From Paraburkholderia ferrariae NBRC 106233 (GTDB lineage Bacteria > Pseudomonadota > Gammaproteobacteria > Burkholderiales > Burkholderiaceae), in NCBI RefSeq assembly GCF_000685035.1, contig NZ_BAYB01000027.1, positions 62,001 through 126,000 on the forward strand: a stretch of DNA of 64,000 nt. Direction: 5' to 3'. Positions 1 through 7,635 of this stretch are shown here, piece by piece. Every line of letters starts with the position of its first letter. Position 1 is the stretch's first letter. Under the pieces are notes generated by a model. The model was not told the origin of the DNA, did no database searches, and worked only from the letters and a program-made list of their open reading frames with translations. The position numbers were made by a program, and so were the translations under genes.

Positions 1-115
1 CCGTCTCGCCGTCGCAGACCAGCGCCGCACGCTCGCCTTGCGTGCGGGCCAACAGGCGGATCTCGTCGGGCAGGCTGACGAACGGTACAAGCGCCGTGTC
101 GGGGGTTCCCGTCAT
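1..115 (-). CDS. AMP-dependent acyl-CoA synthetase, N-terminal fragment (runs off window)
   Basis: Only the first 38 codons are present. The peptide begins MTGTPDTALVPFVSLPDEIR and continues with RLLARTQGERAALVCDGET. This is the usual start of an ANL-superfamily acyl-CoA ligase, where an RxxGERxALV segment leads into the first strand. An AAGGAG lies ten bases before the ATG. The gene follows the acyl-CoA dehydrogenase by only 22 bases, so it is very probably the last or next gene of the same leftward operon. By position it would activate the carboxylic acid substrate as a CoA thioester, like LvaE of the levulinate pathway. The catalytic motifs lie outside the window, so the assignment rests on a short stretch and context. 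Confidence 0.6.
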   Translation of the reverse strand, partial: MTGTPDTALVPFVSLPDEIRLLARTQGERAALVCDGET

Positions 116-137
116 GACTTTCGCACTCCTTTGCAGT

Positions 138-1313
138 TCAAAGATACGCGCCCAGCTCCATCTTCGCGATGGCGTTGCGATGCACTTCGTCGGGACCGTC
201 GGCGAGGCGCAGTGTGCGCGCGCTCGCATACGCGCGCGCCAGCCCGAAGTCGTCGCTGACCCCGCCGCCTCCGTGCGCCTGGATGGCCCAGTCGATCACC
301 TGGCAAGCCATCGAAGGCGCCGCCACCTTGATCATCGCGATCTCCTTGCGGGCGAGTTTGTTGCCGAGCGTATCCATCTTCCAGGCCGCATGCAAGACCA
401 GAAAGCGCGCCTGGTCGATCAGGATGCGCGCATTGGCGATGCGCTCGCGCGTGACGCCGTGATCGGCGATCTTGCGGCCGAATGCCGTGCGCTTCACGGT
501 GCGCCGGCACATGGCTTCGAGCGCGCGCTCCGCGCGCCCGATCAGGCGCATGCAGTGATGGATGCGGCCCGGCCCGAGGCGCCCCTGCGCAATCTCGAAG
601 CCGCGCCCCTCGCCCAGCAGCACGTTCGAGACCGGCACGCGCACGTTTTCGAACAGCACCTCGGCGTGGCCGTGCGGTGCGTCGTCGTAGCCGAACACCG
701 GCAGATGGCGCAGGACCGTGACGCCCGGCGTCTCCATGGGCACAAGGATCATCGACTGGCGGCGATGTGGATCGGCGTGATCGGGATCGGTCTTGCCCAT
801 GAAGATCAGGATCTTGCAGCGCGGATCGTTCGCCCCCGAAGTCCACCATTTGCGCGCGTTGATGACGTAGTGGTCGCCGTCACGCTCGATGCGGGCTTCG
901 ATGTTGGTCGCGTCCGAAGAGGCCACGGCAGGTTCGGTCATCGCGAAGCCCGAACGAATCTTGCCTTCCAGCAGCGGCTTGAGCCATGCGTCCTGCTGCG
1001 CGGGCGTGCCGTAGCGCACGAGTGTTTCCATGTTGCCGGTATCGGGCGCCGAGCAGTTGAACGGCTCCGAACCGATGCCCGAGCGGCCCATGATCTCGCA
1101 CAGCGGCGCGTATTCGAGGTTCGTGAGGCCCGCCGCGCGCGCCTTGTCCTTCAGCCCTTCGATCACGGGCGCAGGCTGCCAGGCGTTGCCCGCGCGGCGC
1201 GCCGCGTCCATTTCGGCCTCGAACTGCGCCTCGGCGGGGTACACGTGCTGATCCGCGAACGCCCGAAGACGTGCCTGCAGATCCTTCACTTTATCCGAAT
1301 GCTCGAAGTTCAT
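138..1313 (-). CDS. Acyl-CoA dehydrogenase of the ACAD10/11 type, with a probable short internal deletion
   Basis: 391-residue FAD-dependent acyl-CoA dehydrogenase. Visible family signatures are FNCSAPDTGNMETLVRYGTP, the FAD/substrate stretch AMTEPAVASSDATNIE, RKWWTSGA, FGYDDAPHGHAEV, GRLGPGRIHHCMR and the C-terminal WAIQAHGGGGVSDDF followed by RLADGPDEVHRNAIAK. Homologues as I remember them read KARAAGLWNLFLP, about ten more residues, then GAGLTNLEYAP. Here KARAAGL joins directly to TNLEYAP near residue 63, so about 13 residues of an N-terminal helix/loop seem to be missing in frame. A GCGGGCCT repeat at the join could explain a slippage deletion. The start has AAGGA upstream. It lies between the APH kinase gene and an AMP ligase. 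In lva-like pathways this enzyme type acts on the phosphorylated 4-hydroxyacyl-CoA. Activity is doubtful if the deletion is real. Confidence 0.88.
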   Translation of the reverse strand: MNFEHSDKVKDLQARLRAFADQHVYPAEAQFEAEMDAARRAGNAWQPAPVIEGLKDKARAAGLTNLEYAPLCEIMGRSGIGSEPFNCSAPDTGNMETLVRYGTPAQQDAWLKPLLEGKIRSGFAMTEPAVASSDATNIEARIERDGDHYVINARKWWTSGANDPRCKILIFMGKTDPDHADPHRRQSMILVPMETPGVTVLRHLPVFGYDDAPHGHAEVLFENVRVPVSNVLLGEGRGFEIAQGRLGPGRIHHCMRLIGRAERALEAMCRRTVKRTAFGRKIADHGVTRERIANARILIDQARFLVLHAAWKMDTLGNKLARKEIAMIKVAAPSMACQVIDWAIQAHGGGGVSDDFGLARAYASARTLRLADGPDEVHRNAIAKMELGAYL

Positions 1314-1418
1314 CGCGTGATTCCTTCTATCAGAATGGCACCGGGCCGCCGCGCGGGCGCAGTGCGAGGGATGTTGGAATGGGAGCGCATCGGGTCCGCG
1401 CGCCCGGCTCAGATCAAC

Positions 1419-2507
1419 TCAGCGCAGCGCATCGACCTGCTGCGCGAGCGCCCAGGCTTGTTCCGCGAGCGGCCGCGTGCGCCGCCCGGTTTCGAGCGCG
1501 AGCGCGCTCGACGCATTGCCTTGCAGCGCACGCGCCATCACGCCCTGCAGGATGCCGACGAGCCGGAACATGTTGAAAACGAGGTAGTAGCCCCAGGCCG
1601 CAGGCGAAACGCTTGCCCCCGTGTCGCGCGCGGTGCGTTCCAGATAGCGCAGCAGATAGCTGCGTTCGTCAGGAATGCCAAGCGAATCGAGATCGAGGCC
1701 AGCCAACCCGCGCCGCTCGCCCGCCGTCATGCGCCAGATCATGCAGTGATACGCGAAATCGACCAGCGGATGGCCCAGCGTGGAAAGCTCCCAGTCGAGC
1801 ACGGCGAGGATGCGCGGTTCGTCCGGATGGAAGACGACATTGTCGAGCCGGTAGTCGCCGTGCACGATCCGGCTTTCGTCGCCGGGCGGCACGTGCTTCG
1901 GCAGCCAGTCGATCAGGCAGTCGGCGGCTTCGATGCGCTCGGTTTCCGAGGCGCGGTACTGCTTCGTCCAGCGCGCCACCTGCCGCGCGATATAGCTGCC
2001 CGGTTTGCCGTAGTCGGCAAGACCGATGGCGGCCGGATCGACCGAATGCAGTTCGGACAGCACGCGGTTCATCTCGTCGAAGATCGCTGTGCGCTCCTGC
2101 GGCGTCATGCCCGGCAGCGCCGGGTCCCAGAAAATACGCCCCGCTACGTACTCCATCAGATAGAACGGCGTGCCGAGCACGTCGGTGTATTCGCACAGCG
2201 CATAGGTCTTCGCCACGGGGACCGCGGTGCCCGCAAGCGCGCGGATCACGCGGTACTCGCGCTCCACCGCATGCGCGGAAGGCAGCAGCGTGCCGGGCGG
2301 TTTGCGGCGCAGCACATAGCGGCGGCCATCCGCTTCGAGCAAAAACGTGGGATTGGACTGGCCGCCCTTGAACTGCTCGGCGCGCAGGCGCCCCGAGAAA
2401 CCCTCCACGTGCACGCGCATCCAGGCACTGAGGCGCACGAGGTCGAAGGCATACGCCTCGGCCACGGGGCGTGTGCCGCTGAAGCTGTTCTGGAAGTCGA
2501 TCTTCAT
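1419..2507 (-). CDS. APH-family phosphotransferase (LvaA / ACAD10-11 kinase-domain type)
   Basis: 362-residue aminoglycoside-phosphotransferase-fold kinase. The N lobe shows FKGGQSNPTFLL and RRYVLRRKPPG. The catalytic loop is IVHGDYRLDNVVF, and the metal-binding motif is LDWELSTLGHPLVDFAY. All key kinase motifs look intact and the length is normal. Stand-alone relatives sit with acyl-CoA dehydrogenases. The best-studied case is LvaA, which phosphorylates 4-hydroxyacyl-CoA in levulinate catabolism. The human ACAD10/ACAD11 proteins carry the same kinase domain fused to a dehydrogenase. The chosen ATG overlaps the SDR stop by four bases (ATGA), implying translational coupling. The substrate is inferred from neighbours, and antibiotic resistance is unlikely. 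Confidence 0.87.
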   Translation of the reverse strand: MKIDFQNSFSGTRPVAEAYAFDLVRLSAWMRVHVEGFSGRLRAEQFKGGQSNPTFLLEADGRRYVLRRKPPGTLLPSAHAVEREYRVIRALAGTAVPVAKTYALCEYTDVLGTPFYLMEYVAGRIFWDPALPGMTPQERTAIFDEMNRVLSELHSVDPAAIGLADYGKPGSYIARQVARWTKQYRASETERIEAADCLIDWLPKHVPPGDESRIVHGDYRLDNVVFHPDEPRILAVLDWELSTLGHPLVDFAYHCMIWRMTAGERRGLAGLDLDSLGIPDERSYLLRYLERTARDTGASVSPAAWGYYLVFNMFRLVGILQGVMARALQGNASSALALETGRRTRPLAEQAWALAQQVDALR

Positions 2508-2842
2508 GTCGCCGAGCGCCCTCCGTCCACCGCGAGGTACTGGCCCGTGACGTGCCGCGAGGCGTCCGAGGCGAAGTACACGAGGGCGCCCTTCAGGTCG
2601 TCGTCGTCGCCGAGGCGTTGCAGCGGCGTGCGACGGATCACTTCGTCGCCGATCGTATCGAGCAGGCCCGCCGACATCTTCGAAGGAAAGAATCCCGGGC
2701 AGATCGCATTGACGTTGATGCCGTAACGTCCCCACTCCGGGATCTCGCCCAACGCCTCGGCCATCTGCAGGCCGAGGCCGCGCGAGCCACCCGTCACGAG
2801 CGCGACGCGCCCGTCCAGCCTGAACCGCTCTCTTACGCCCAT
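2504..2842 (-). pseudogene. Short-chain dehydrogenase with the catalytic core deleted (112 codons left)
   Basis: The reading frame keeps the two ends of a classical SDR. The N-terminus has the nucleotide-binding TGGSRGLG motif, and the C-terminus reads WGRYGINVNAICPGFF, then SKMSAGLLDTIGDE and HVTGQYLAVDGG. Between MAEALGE and WGRYGIN about 140 residues found in full SDRs (normal length about 250) are absent. The NNAG motif, the catalytic Ser and YxxxK are all missing. The frame is preserved, so a 112-residue product could be made but cannot be an SDR catalyst. It is the first gene of the leftward operon, just downstream of the IclR-type operator. Read-through into the overlapping kinase gene may be why the frame survived. 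The lva counterpart would be the ketoacyl-CoA reductase LvaD. Confidence 0.85.
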
Positions 2843-2890
2843 TGCCGAATCCCTCGCGTTGCCCCGTCAATGAATCATTCCACTTTGCAG

Positions 2891-2919
2891 ATAATGATTC
2901 TGCATTGCAGAAATGCTAA
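2891..2919 (-). promoter_or_regulatory. Promoter of the SDR-kinase-dehydrogenase operon with an embedded palindromic operator
   Basis: On the minus strand TTAGCA (2919-2914) and CATTAT (2896-2891) are separated by 17 bases and resemble a sigma-70 promoter. The spacer holds the perfect palindrome TTCTGCATTGCAGAA (2898-2912). A similar 15-mer lies upstream of the neighbouring IclR gene. A second inverted repeat (GAATCATT at 2872-2879, AATGATTC at 2893-2900) overlaps it. The SDR ATG is about 50 bases downstream. Inference: IclR-type operator controlling the operon. Confidence 0.6.
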
Positions 2920-3360
2920 CGCCTTGTCGTTCAACATGCAAACGGCACTGGGGCATCATTGGACGGGGGAAACCCTGGGAATCGTATGGAAAACTCGCGT
3001 CGCCGGGGTTCTCGGCGAATGGAAAGTGGCCGGATGCCCAACCTCGCGATTCTGAATTCCACCATGCGGACTGAAATTCCGCGAAGCATGAAGGATCAAC
3101 CCGAGCGCTCCTGCGCCCCGCCGCGAGCGGTGCGCAATCGGCGGCGGCCGCTGCGCTCGCGAGCGAATTTCTGCCGGCCGCGCGCGCGGGTTGGAAACGG
3201 GCTGGAGGCCCATGCGAGCATGCGGCGCAATAGCCGGCGCATCCTGTTTGCACAATGCCCGCCCAGGATCGGGGAGCGCGAGAGGCTGCAAGCGAGCGGC
3301 ACGTTCCTGCCGCTCGCTCGCAGACGGAAGACCCCGGAGCGCCTGCCCCGGGCTGCGCGT
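2920..3360. other. Intergenic stretch without a convincing gene
   Basis: Between the operon promoter and the end of the IclR gene I see no reading frame with a recognisable protein, no RNA gene and no clear terminator. Composition is mixed, with a slightly AT-richer patch around 3040-3100. Confidence 0.5.
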
Positions 3361-4173
3361 TTAGCGCAGCGAGACGTTGCCCTCTTCGAGCTGGGCGACC
3401 ACGCGCAACAGGCGCGGCTTCACCGCTTCGAGCAGGAATTCCTTCGAAAGCGACGACGAGGGGCCGCCCACGTTGATCGCCATGACGGGCAGGCCGCCAC
3501 CGGGCTGGAACGCGCGCGCGATGCCGTTGACGTCCTTCTGCCAGTCGCCGAACGAGCAGGTCACGCCGAGCGAGCGGTGATCTTCGATGCCTTCTTCGAT
3601 GCCGCGCCGGATCTGCGGCCAGGCCACGTCGTCGAGTTCGCGGACCTGCTCCATCGCATCGATCCGCTCGCGCGCACTCGCGAGGGCAAGCCATGCGCGC
3701 CCGATCGCCGAGGTCGCGAGCGGAATGCGCGAACCCACATCCAGCGTGAGCGCGAGCGCGCCCGGCCCGCGGCAGCTTTCGATGTAGAGCATGGAAAGGC
3801 GGTCGCGCATGCCGAGCGAGACGGTGCCGCCCGAGAACTCGGCCAGTTCCTGCATGAGCGGGCGCGCCATCTTGCGCACGTCCAGACGCGCGAGGATCGA
3901 ACTGCCGAGCGCGAGGCACGCCGTGCCCAGCCGATAGCGGCCGCTATCCTCCAGATGAATCAGGTAGCCGAGCTTCGTGAGCGTCATGGTGAGACGCGAG
4001 ACGGTGGAGCGCGGCAGCTTGCAGCGCTGCGCGATTTCCTGGTTGGTCAGCGCCGTGTCGCCGCCGCGGAAACACGCCAGCACTTCGAGCCCCCGTGCCA
4101 GCGCAGTCACGAAATGCCGGTCTTCCTTGTGGGCCGTGGGCCGGTCTGTCTTGTTCTCGATGTCAGCCATCAT
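3361..4173 (-). CDS. IclR-family transcriptional regulator
   Basis: 270-residue regulator. The N-terminal winged helix-turn-helix (about residues 20-85) reads FVTALARGLEVLACF, LTNQEIAQRCKLPRSTVSRL and TLTKLGYLIH. The C-terminal IclR effector domain follows, with IESCRGPGALALTLDVGSRI, PLATSAIGRAWLA and a terminal VMAINVGGPSSS. The pattern is closest to the PcaU/PobR-like subgroup that regulates aromatic or organic-acid catabolism. It is transcribed in the same direction as the SDR-kinase-ACAD operon, and similar 15-bp palindromes lie upstream of both. It is therefore the likely local regulator. The effector is unknown but is probably the pathway acid or its CoA ester. Two ATG codons in tandem leave the start uncertain by one residue. 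Confidence 0.93.
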   Translation of the reverse strand: MMADIENKTDRPTAHKEDRHFVTALARGLEVLACFRGGDTALTNQEIAQRCKLPRSTVSRLTMTLTKLGYLIHLEDSGRYRLGTACLALGSSILARLDVRKMARPLMQELAEFSGGTVSLGMRDRLSMLYIESCRGPGALALTLDVGSRIPLATSAIGRAWLALASARERIDAMEQVRELDDVAWPQIRRGIEEGIEDHRSLGVTCSFGDWQKDVNGIARAFQPGGGLPVMAINVGGPSSSLSKEFLLEAVKPRLLRVVAQLEEGNVSLR

Positions 4174-4271
4174 GAATAAAGAATATGCGTTCGAATGGCG
4201 CCCCCTGCGGCGCGGCCTTCCAGGCTGTCCGCAAGCGTCTTTGCAGGGCAGCCAGCGCTGCCGGAATTATA

Positions 4272-4286
4272 TTCTGTTATGCAGAA
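4272..4286. promoter_or_regulatory. Second IclR-type operator
   Basis: TTCTGTTATGCAGAA matches the operon operator at 2898-2912 in 12 of 15 positions and keeps the outer TTCTG / CAGAA arms. It lies about 100 bp upstream of the IclR start, within the divergent region shared with the aldolase gene. Probable autoregulatory site (inference). Confidence 0.5.
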
Positions 4287-4533
4287 CCGGGCGGCGGTCG
4301 ATCGGCTTGCGCGGGCCTATGTGGGGCTTGCGTGGCCAGTCCGGGCGCCCTTCGCATGCGAGGCAGGCGGGCCGTCGCGGCGGCGCTCCGGCTTCGCCCT
4401 GGGTGCCCCGCCGCACGCACCATGCACCGCGGGAAAGACGAGGCCCCCCGGACGCAAGTAGACTCGTCGCTATCGGCCCGCATGGGGCCAGCCCGATCGC
4501 GCCGCATTGGCGCCCATTTACGGAGGAACGGTC

Positions 4534-5430
4534 ATGCCGAACGAAACGATGCTCGCGCAGATGCGCTCGAAACCCGGCTTCATCGCCGCACTGGACCAGA
4601 GCGGCGGCTCGACGCCGGGCGCGCTGCGCCAGTACGGCATTCCCGAGAGCGCCTATAGCGGCGACGCGGACATGTTCCGGCTCATGCACGAAATGCGCGT
4701 GCGCATCATCACCGCGCCGGCGTTCACGGGCGAGAAGGTGATCGGCGCCATCCTGTTCGAGGCCACCATGGACGGCACCGCGCAAGGCAAGCCCGTGCCG
4801 GCCTTCCTGTGGCACGACCGGGGCGTGGTGCCGTTCCTGAAGGTGGACAAGGGCCTCGAAGCCGAAGCGGACGGCGTGCGCCTCATGAAGCCGATTCCGG
4901 GCCTCGACGCCCTGCTCGCGCGCGCGGTCGAGGCCGGCATCTTCGGCACGAAAATGCGCTCGGTGATCGAGCACGCTTCGCCCACGGGCATCGCGGCCGT
5001 CGTGGCGCAGCAGTTCGAGGTGGGCGAGCAGATTGGCGCTCGCGGCCTCGTGCCGATTCTCGAGCCCGAAGTCTCGATCAAGATTCCCGACAAGGCCGAA
5101 GCCGAAGCCCTGCTGCGCGCCGAACTGCTCAAGGGTCTGGATGCGCTGCCCGCCTCGCGCGAGGTCATGATCAAGCTCTCGATCCCCACCACGCCCGACT
5201 TCTACCTGCCGCTCGTCGAGCACCCGCGCGTGGTGCGCGTGGTGGCGCTCTCGGGCGGCTATTCGCGCAAGGATGCCTGCGAGCGTCTTGCCCGCGACCA
5301 CGGCATGATCGCGAGCTTTTCGCGGGCGCTCATCAACGACCTCACGAAGTCGATGACCGACGCTGAATTCGACGCCGCCCTTGCCGAGAGCATCGACGAG
5401 ATCTGGAAGGCATCGGTCCAGAAGGTTTGA
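4534..5430 (+). CDS. fda: Class I fructose-bisphosphate aldolase (bacterial FdaA/Fda type)
   Basis: 298-residue class I aldolase that cleaves fructose 1,6-bisphosphate to glyceraldehyde 3-phosphate and dihydroxyacetone phosphate through a Schiff base. Diagnostic stretches are AQMRSKPGFIAALDQSGGST at the N-terminus, ILFEATMDG, VPFLKVDKG, LVPILEPEV and MIKLSIPTTPDFY. By analogy to the staphylococcal enzyme the lysine in MIKLSIP (about residue 214) is the Schiff-base residue. Length matches the roughly 296-residue bacterial family. The start is the ATG preceded by GGAGGAA at eight bases; an upstream in-frame ATG lacks a ribosome site. It is a single gene divergent from the IclR gene. Most Burkholderiaceae also have a class II enzyme, so this may be an accessory, gluconeogenic or stress copy. 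Confidence 0.92.
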   Translation: MPNETMLAQMRSKPGFIAALDQSGGSTPGALRQYGIPESAYSGDADMFRLMHEMRVRIITAPAFTGEKVIGAILFEATMDGTAQGKPVPAFLWHDRGVVPFLKVDKGLEAEADGVRLMKPIPGLDALLARAVEAGIFGTKMRSVIEHASPTGIAAVVAQQFEVGEQIGARGLVPILEPEVSIKIPDKAEAEALLRAELLKGLDALPASREVMIKLSIPTTPDFYLPLVEHPRVVRVVALSGGYSRKDACERLARDHGMIASFSRALINDLTKSMTDAEFDAALAESIDEIWKASVQKV

Positions 5431-5476
5431 CGGAATGACGAGCTGCCCCGGCGAGCCGCCCCGGGGCGTGGCTTGC

Positions 5477-5504
5477 GCCGGGCGGTCCGCAAGGGCCGCC
5501 CGGC
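5477..5504 (+). terminator. GC-rich hairpin after the aldolase gene
   Basis: A 12-bp stem (GCCGGGCGG paired to CCGCCCGGC, extended by a G-U and two G-C pairs) closes a GCAA tetraloop 47 bases after the stop. No U-run follows, so it may be only a 3'-end stabilising structure. Confidence 0.4.
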
Positions 5505-5600
5505 CTTGCACTGCACCAAAGTGCCTGCACACGCAACTGCGTGCACCGCCGCCAGTGCGGTTATACTTGCCCCTTCCCCTTTTCTCGACACGCACTGGCC

Positions 5601-6281
5601 ATGAGGCGATTACTCTGCCTGATCGTCCTGCTGCCGGGCCTGCATGCGCAGGCGTGGGCCCAGCAAAGCCCCGCGATTGCTGCGAGCGCCCCGGCCCCGG
5701 CCGGCAACGACACGATCACGGCGTATCTCATGCAACGCTTCGGCGTGGCGAAAGAAAAGGCGACCACGATCTCCACGGCGGTCACTACGGCCGCCGAAAA
5801 ATACTCGCTCCCCCCGGCTGTCCTCCTCGCCATCATTTCGATCGAATCGCGCTTTCGCGAGAAGGCGCATGGCGCCAACGGCGCGACGGGCCTCATGCAG
5901 GTCGTGCCCTCGGCGCACCGCAACCTGCTGCGCAACGTGAAAGACCTCACCAAACCCGATGTGAACATCGACATCGGGTCGTCGATTCTCTACGGCTACA
6001 AGCGCGCCGCGGGCGGCGACTTGGCCGCGGCCATGAAGAGCTATGGCGGATCGACGGCGTATGCGCAGAAGATCCAGTCGCGCGCCGTGGAATTCAACCA
6101 TCTGTTCGAAACGCCCGCGGCAACGCAGGCCGGCTCCGATGCCGCGGATGCAGCGGATGCCTCGGCCGTGCCCGCCGTGTTCGTTGCCCCGGCGGCGTTC
6201 TTCGCTTCTTCTGCGGCGGCTTCTGTGGTGCCCGCCGGTTCGGACGCTACCGCGACGGCTGCCGTTCAATCCATGCACTGA
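5601..6281 (+). CDS. Lytic murein transglycosylase, SLT family, exported
   Basis: 226-residue exported protein. A signal peptide (MRRLLCLIVLLPGLHAQAWA) precedes the SLT domain at about residues 45-175. The catalytic Glu is in the typical LLAIISIESRFREKAHG motif, followed by GATGLMQVVPSAH, NIDIGSSILYGY and AMKSYGGSTAYAQKI. The enzyme would cut the glycan MurNAc-GlcNAc bond with formation of 1,6-anhydroMurNAc. The last 50 residues are a low-complexity Ala/Val/Ser tail with no recognised domain. The ATG at 5601 is chosen because it opens directly on the signal peptide. No secretion or conjugation genes flank it, so a general cell-wall role is likely. Confidence 0.9.
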   Translation: MRRLLCLIVLLPGLHAQAWAQQSPAIAASAPAPAGNDTITAYLMQRFGVAKEKATTISTAVTTAAEKYSLPPAVLLAIISIESRFREKAHGANGATGLMQVVPSAHRNLLRNVKDLTKPDVNIDIGSSILYGYKRAAGGDLAAAMKSYGGSTAYAQKIQSRAVEFNHLFETPAATQAGSDAADAADASAVPAVFVAPAAFFASSAAASVVPAGSDATATAAVQSMH

Positions 6282-6382
6282 GTCCAGAGGCCGGTGAGCC
6301 TGAGCGACTGGCGCTTTGCGTGATTGCCTGGCAGTGCGTATCGATTTTCAGCGCAGGCATCGTGTCTGGCGTGACGCCAACG

Positions 6383-6417
6383 AAAAACCCCGACATATCC
6401 GATTGGATATGTCGGGG
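6383..6417 (-). terminator. Intrinsic terminator of proQ
   Basis: A perfect 13-bp stem (CCCCGACATATCC / GGATATGTCGGGG) with a four-base loop. On the minus strand it is followed by TTTTT (AAAAA at 6383-6387), about 75 bases past the proQ stop. This is a textbook Rho-independent terminator. Confidence 0.93.
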
Positions 6418-6491
6418 CGGGAACCCCACCCTGGCGGCACGCCACCGTAGACGCGCCGGGCGGAAATTGCCCGGCGTGGCGCGTCAGACGC

Positions 6492-7460
6492 TCAAGCGTC
6501 GGTCGCAGGCGCCTCGGTATCGCCGGCGGCCGGTGCGGCCTGAACGGGCGTTTCGGCTTCCACCGGTTGCTGTTGGGGCTGCGGTTCGACCTGCTGCTGT
6601 TCGACCTGCTGCTGTTCGACCTGCTGCGCTGCGGCCTGCTGCGCTGCGGGCTGCCCGGCGGCCTGCGGCTGCGCTTCCTGTGCCTGCTCGTCGGCGGCCT
6701 TGGGCTTTTCCGCGCCCGCTTCCTTCGCCTTGACTTGCGCCTCGGCCTTGGCCTTCTGGCGCGCGAGCGCCGCGTTCGCGCGGCCGACGTGCGACGCCTC
6801 GATGCCCGGGCCCGCCGACACGCTGCCGTCCAGCTCGTAGCGCGAACCGCCCGCCGCCACACGCTCGTGGTAGCGCGGATGGTTCACGTGGCGCTTGAGC
6901 ACGGCCACGATCAGCGTGCGGTCGTAGTCGGGATGGCGCGCCACGAGGTCTTCGGCCACGCCGATCTTCAGCGGCAGGCGGTCGCGAAACGCCGGATAGT
7001 GCTTCGCGAACACGTTCCAGACCGTGTTGAGCTGGCGATTGCGCTCGATGCGCGCCTTTTCGGCCTCGGTCAGATTGGCTGCCGGCTGCTGGGCGCGGGT
7101 CGGGCGCTGGCGCGCATGCGCAGGCCGCTGGCCATGCGGCTGGGCCGGCTTCTGACCAGAATTCTGACCAGGATTCTGGCCGGCATGCTGACCGGAGCTC
7201 TGGCCAGCCTGCTGCGCACGGGCCTGCCGCGGCTGCTGGGGCTTGGCCCCCTGCGGCCGGCCGCCGCCGGATGGTTGCGGGCGGCCGCGCGCACGCGTGT
7301 CCTTGCCCTGGGCGGGCGCCCCCTTGCGCGGGGGCTTGCTCTCAGGCGCTTGCGGCTGTTCTTCGGGCGTTTGCCCCGTGCCCTTCCCCATGCTCCGCTT
7401 GATTTCCAGCAGACCTTCCTTGAAGCTCAGGGGGCGGCGTTGTTGCGATGCGGCTTTCAC
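6492..7460 (-). CDS. proQ: ProQ/FinO-domain RNA chaperone with long disordered arms
   Basis: 322-residue protein with a ProQ/FinO domain at about residues 128-225: EAEKARIERNRQLNTVWNVF, PAFRDRLPLKIGVAEDL, TLIVAVLKRHVNHPRYHERV. The preceding 120 residues are Pro/Gln/Gly/Arg-rich, with repeated GQ(N/K/H)xGQ units. The last 80 residues are Ala/Gln-rich and include tandem VEQQQ repeats. FinO-domain proteins bind 3' hairpins of mRNAs and sRNAs. The basic linker here resembles extended beta-proteobacterial members. The N-terminal LSFKEGLLEIKRSMGKGTG is a conserved short leader. It is a single gene with its own strong terminator. Confidence 0.9.
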   Translation of the reverse strand: MKAASQQRRPLSFKEGLLEIKRSMGKGTGQTPEEQPQAPESKPPRKGAPAQGKDTRARGRPQPSGGGRPQGAKPQQPRQARAQQAGQSSGQHAGQNPGQNSGQKPAQPHGQRPAHARQRPTRAQQPAANLTEAEKARIERNRQLNTVWNVFAKHYPAFRDRLPLKIGVAEDLVARHPDYDRTLIVAVLKRHVNHPRYHERVAAGGSRYELDGSVSAGPGIEASHVGRANAALARQKAKAEAQVKAKEAGAEKPKAADEQAQEAQPQAAGQPAAQQAAAQQVEQQQVEQQQVEPQPQQQPVEAETPVQAAPAAGDTEAPATDA

Positions 7461-7635
7461 GTCCAGCTCTCTTCCTTATTGGATCGGACGCTATGATACA
7501 GAATCGCGGGCGGCATTTCCGGCGCGCCGCGTCAAAACCCTTCGCAAGAACGTCGCGCGCACGGTCCCACCATTCATTGCGGGGCACCGCGCGTCCGTTT
7601 TTTGCGTACCCGTCCCTTCATTTCCGCCCTTTCCC

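Noticed and set aside
1419..2507. Kinase gene as aminoglycoside resistance determinant
   Set aside because: Only the fold is shared; operon context and family point to acyl-CoA metabolism.
42..2726. Very long open frame opposite the SDR-kinase-dehydrogenase operon
   Set aside because: Arg/Ala/His-rich translation without any family signature; it mirrors the codon bias of the real genes on the other strand.
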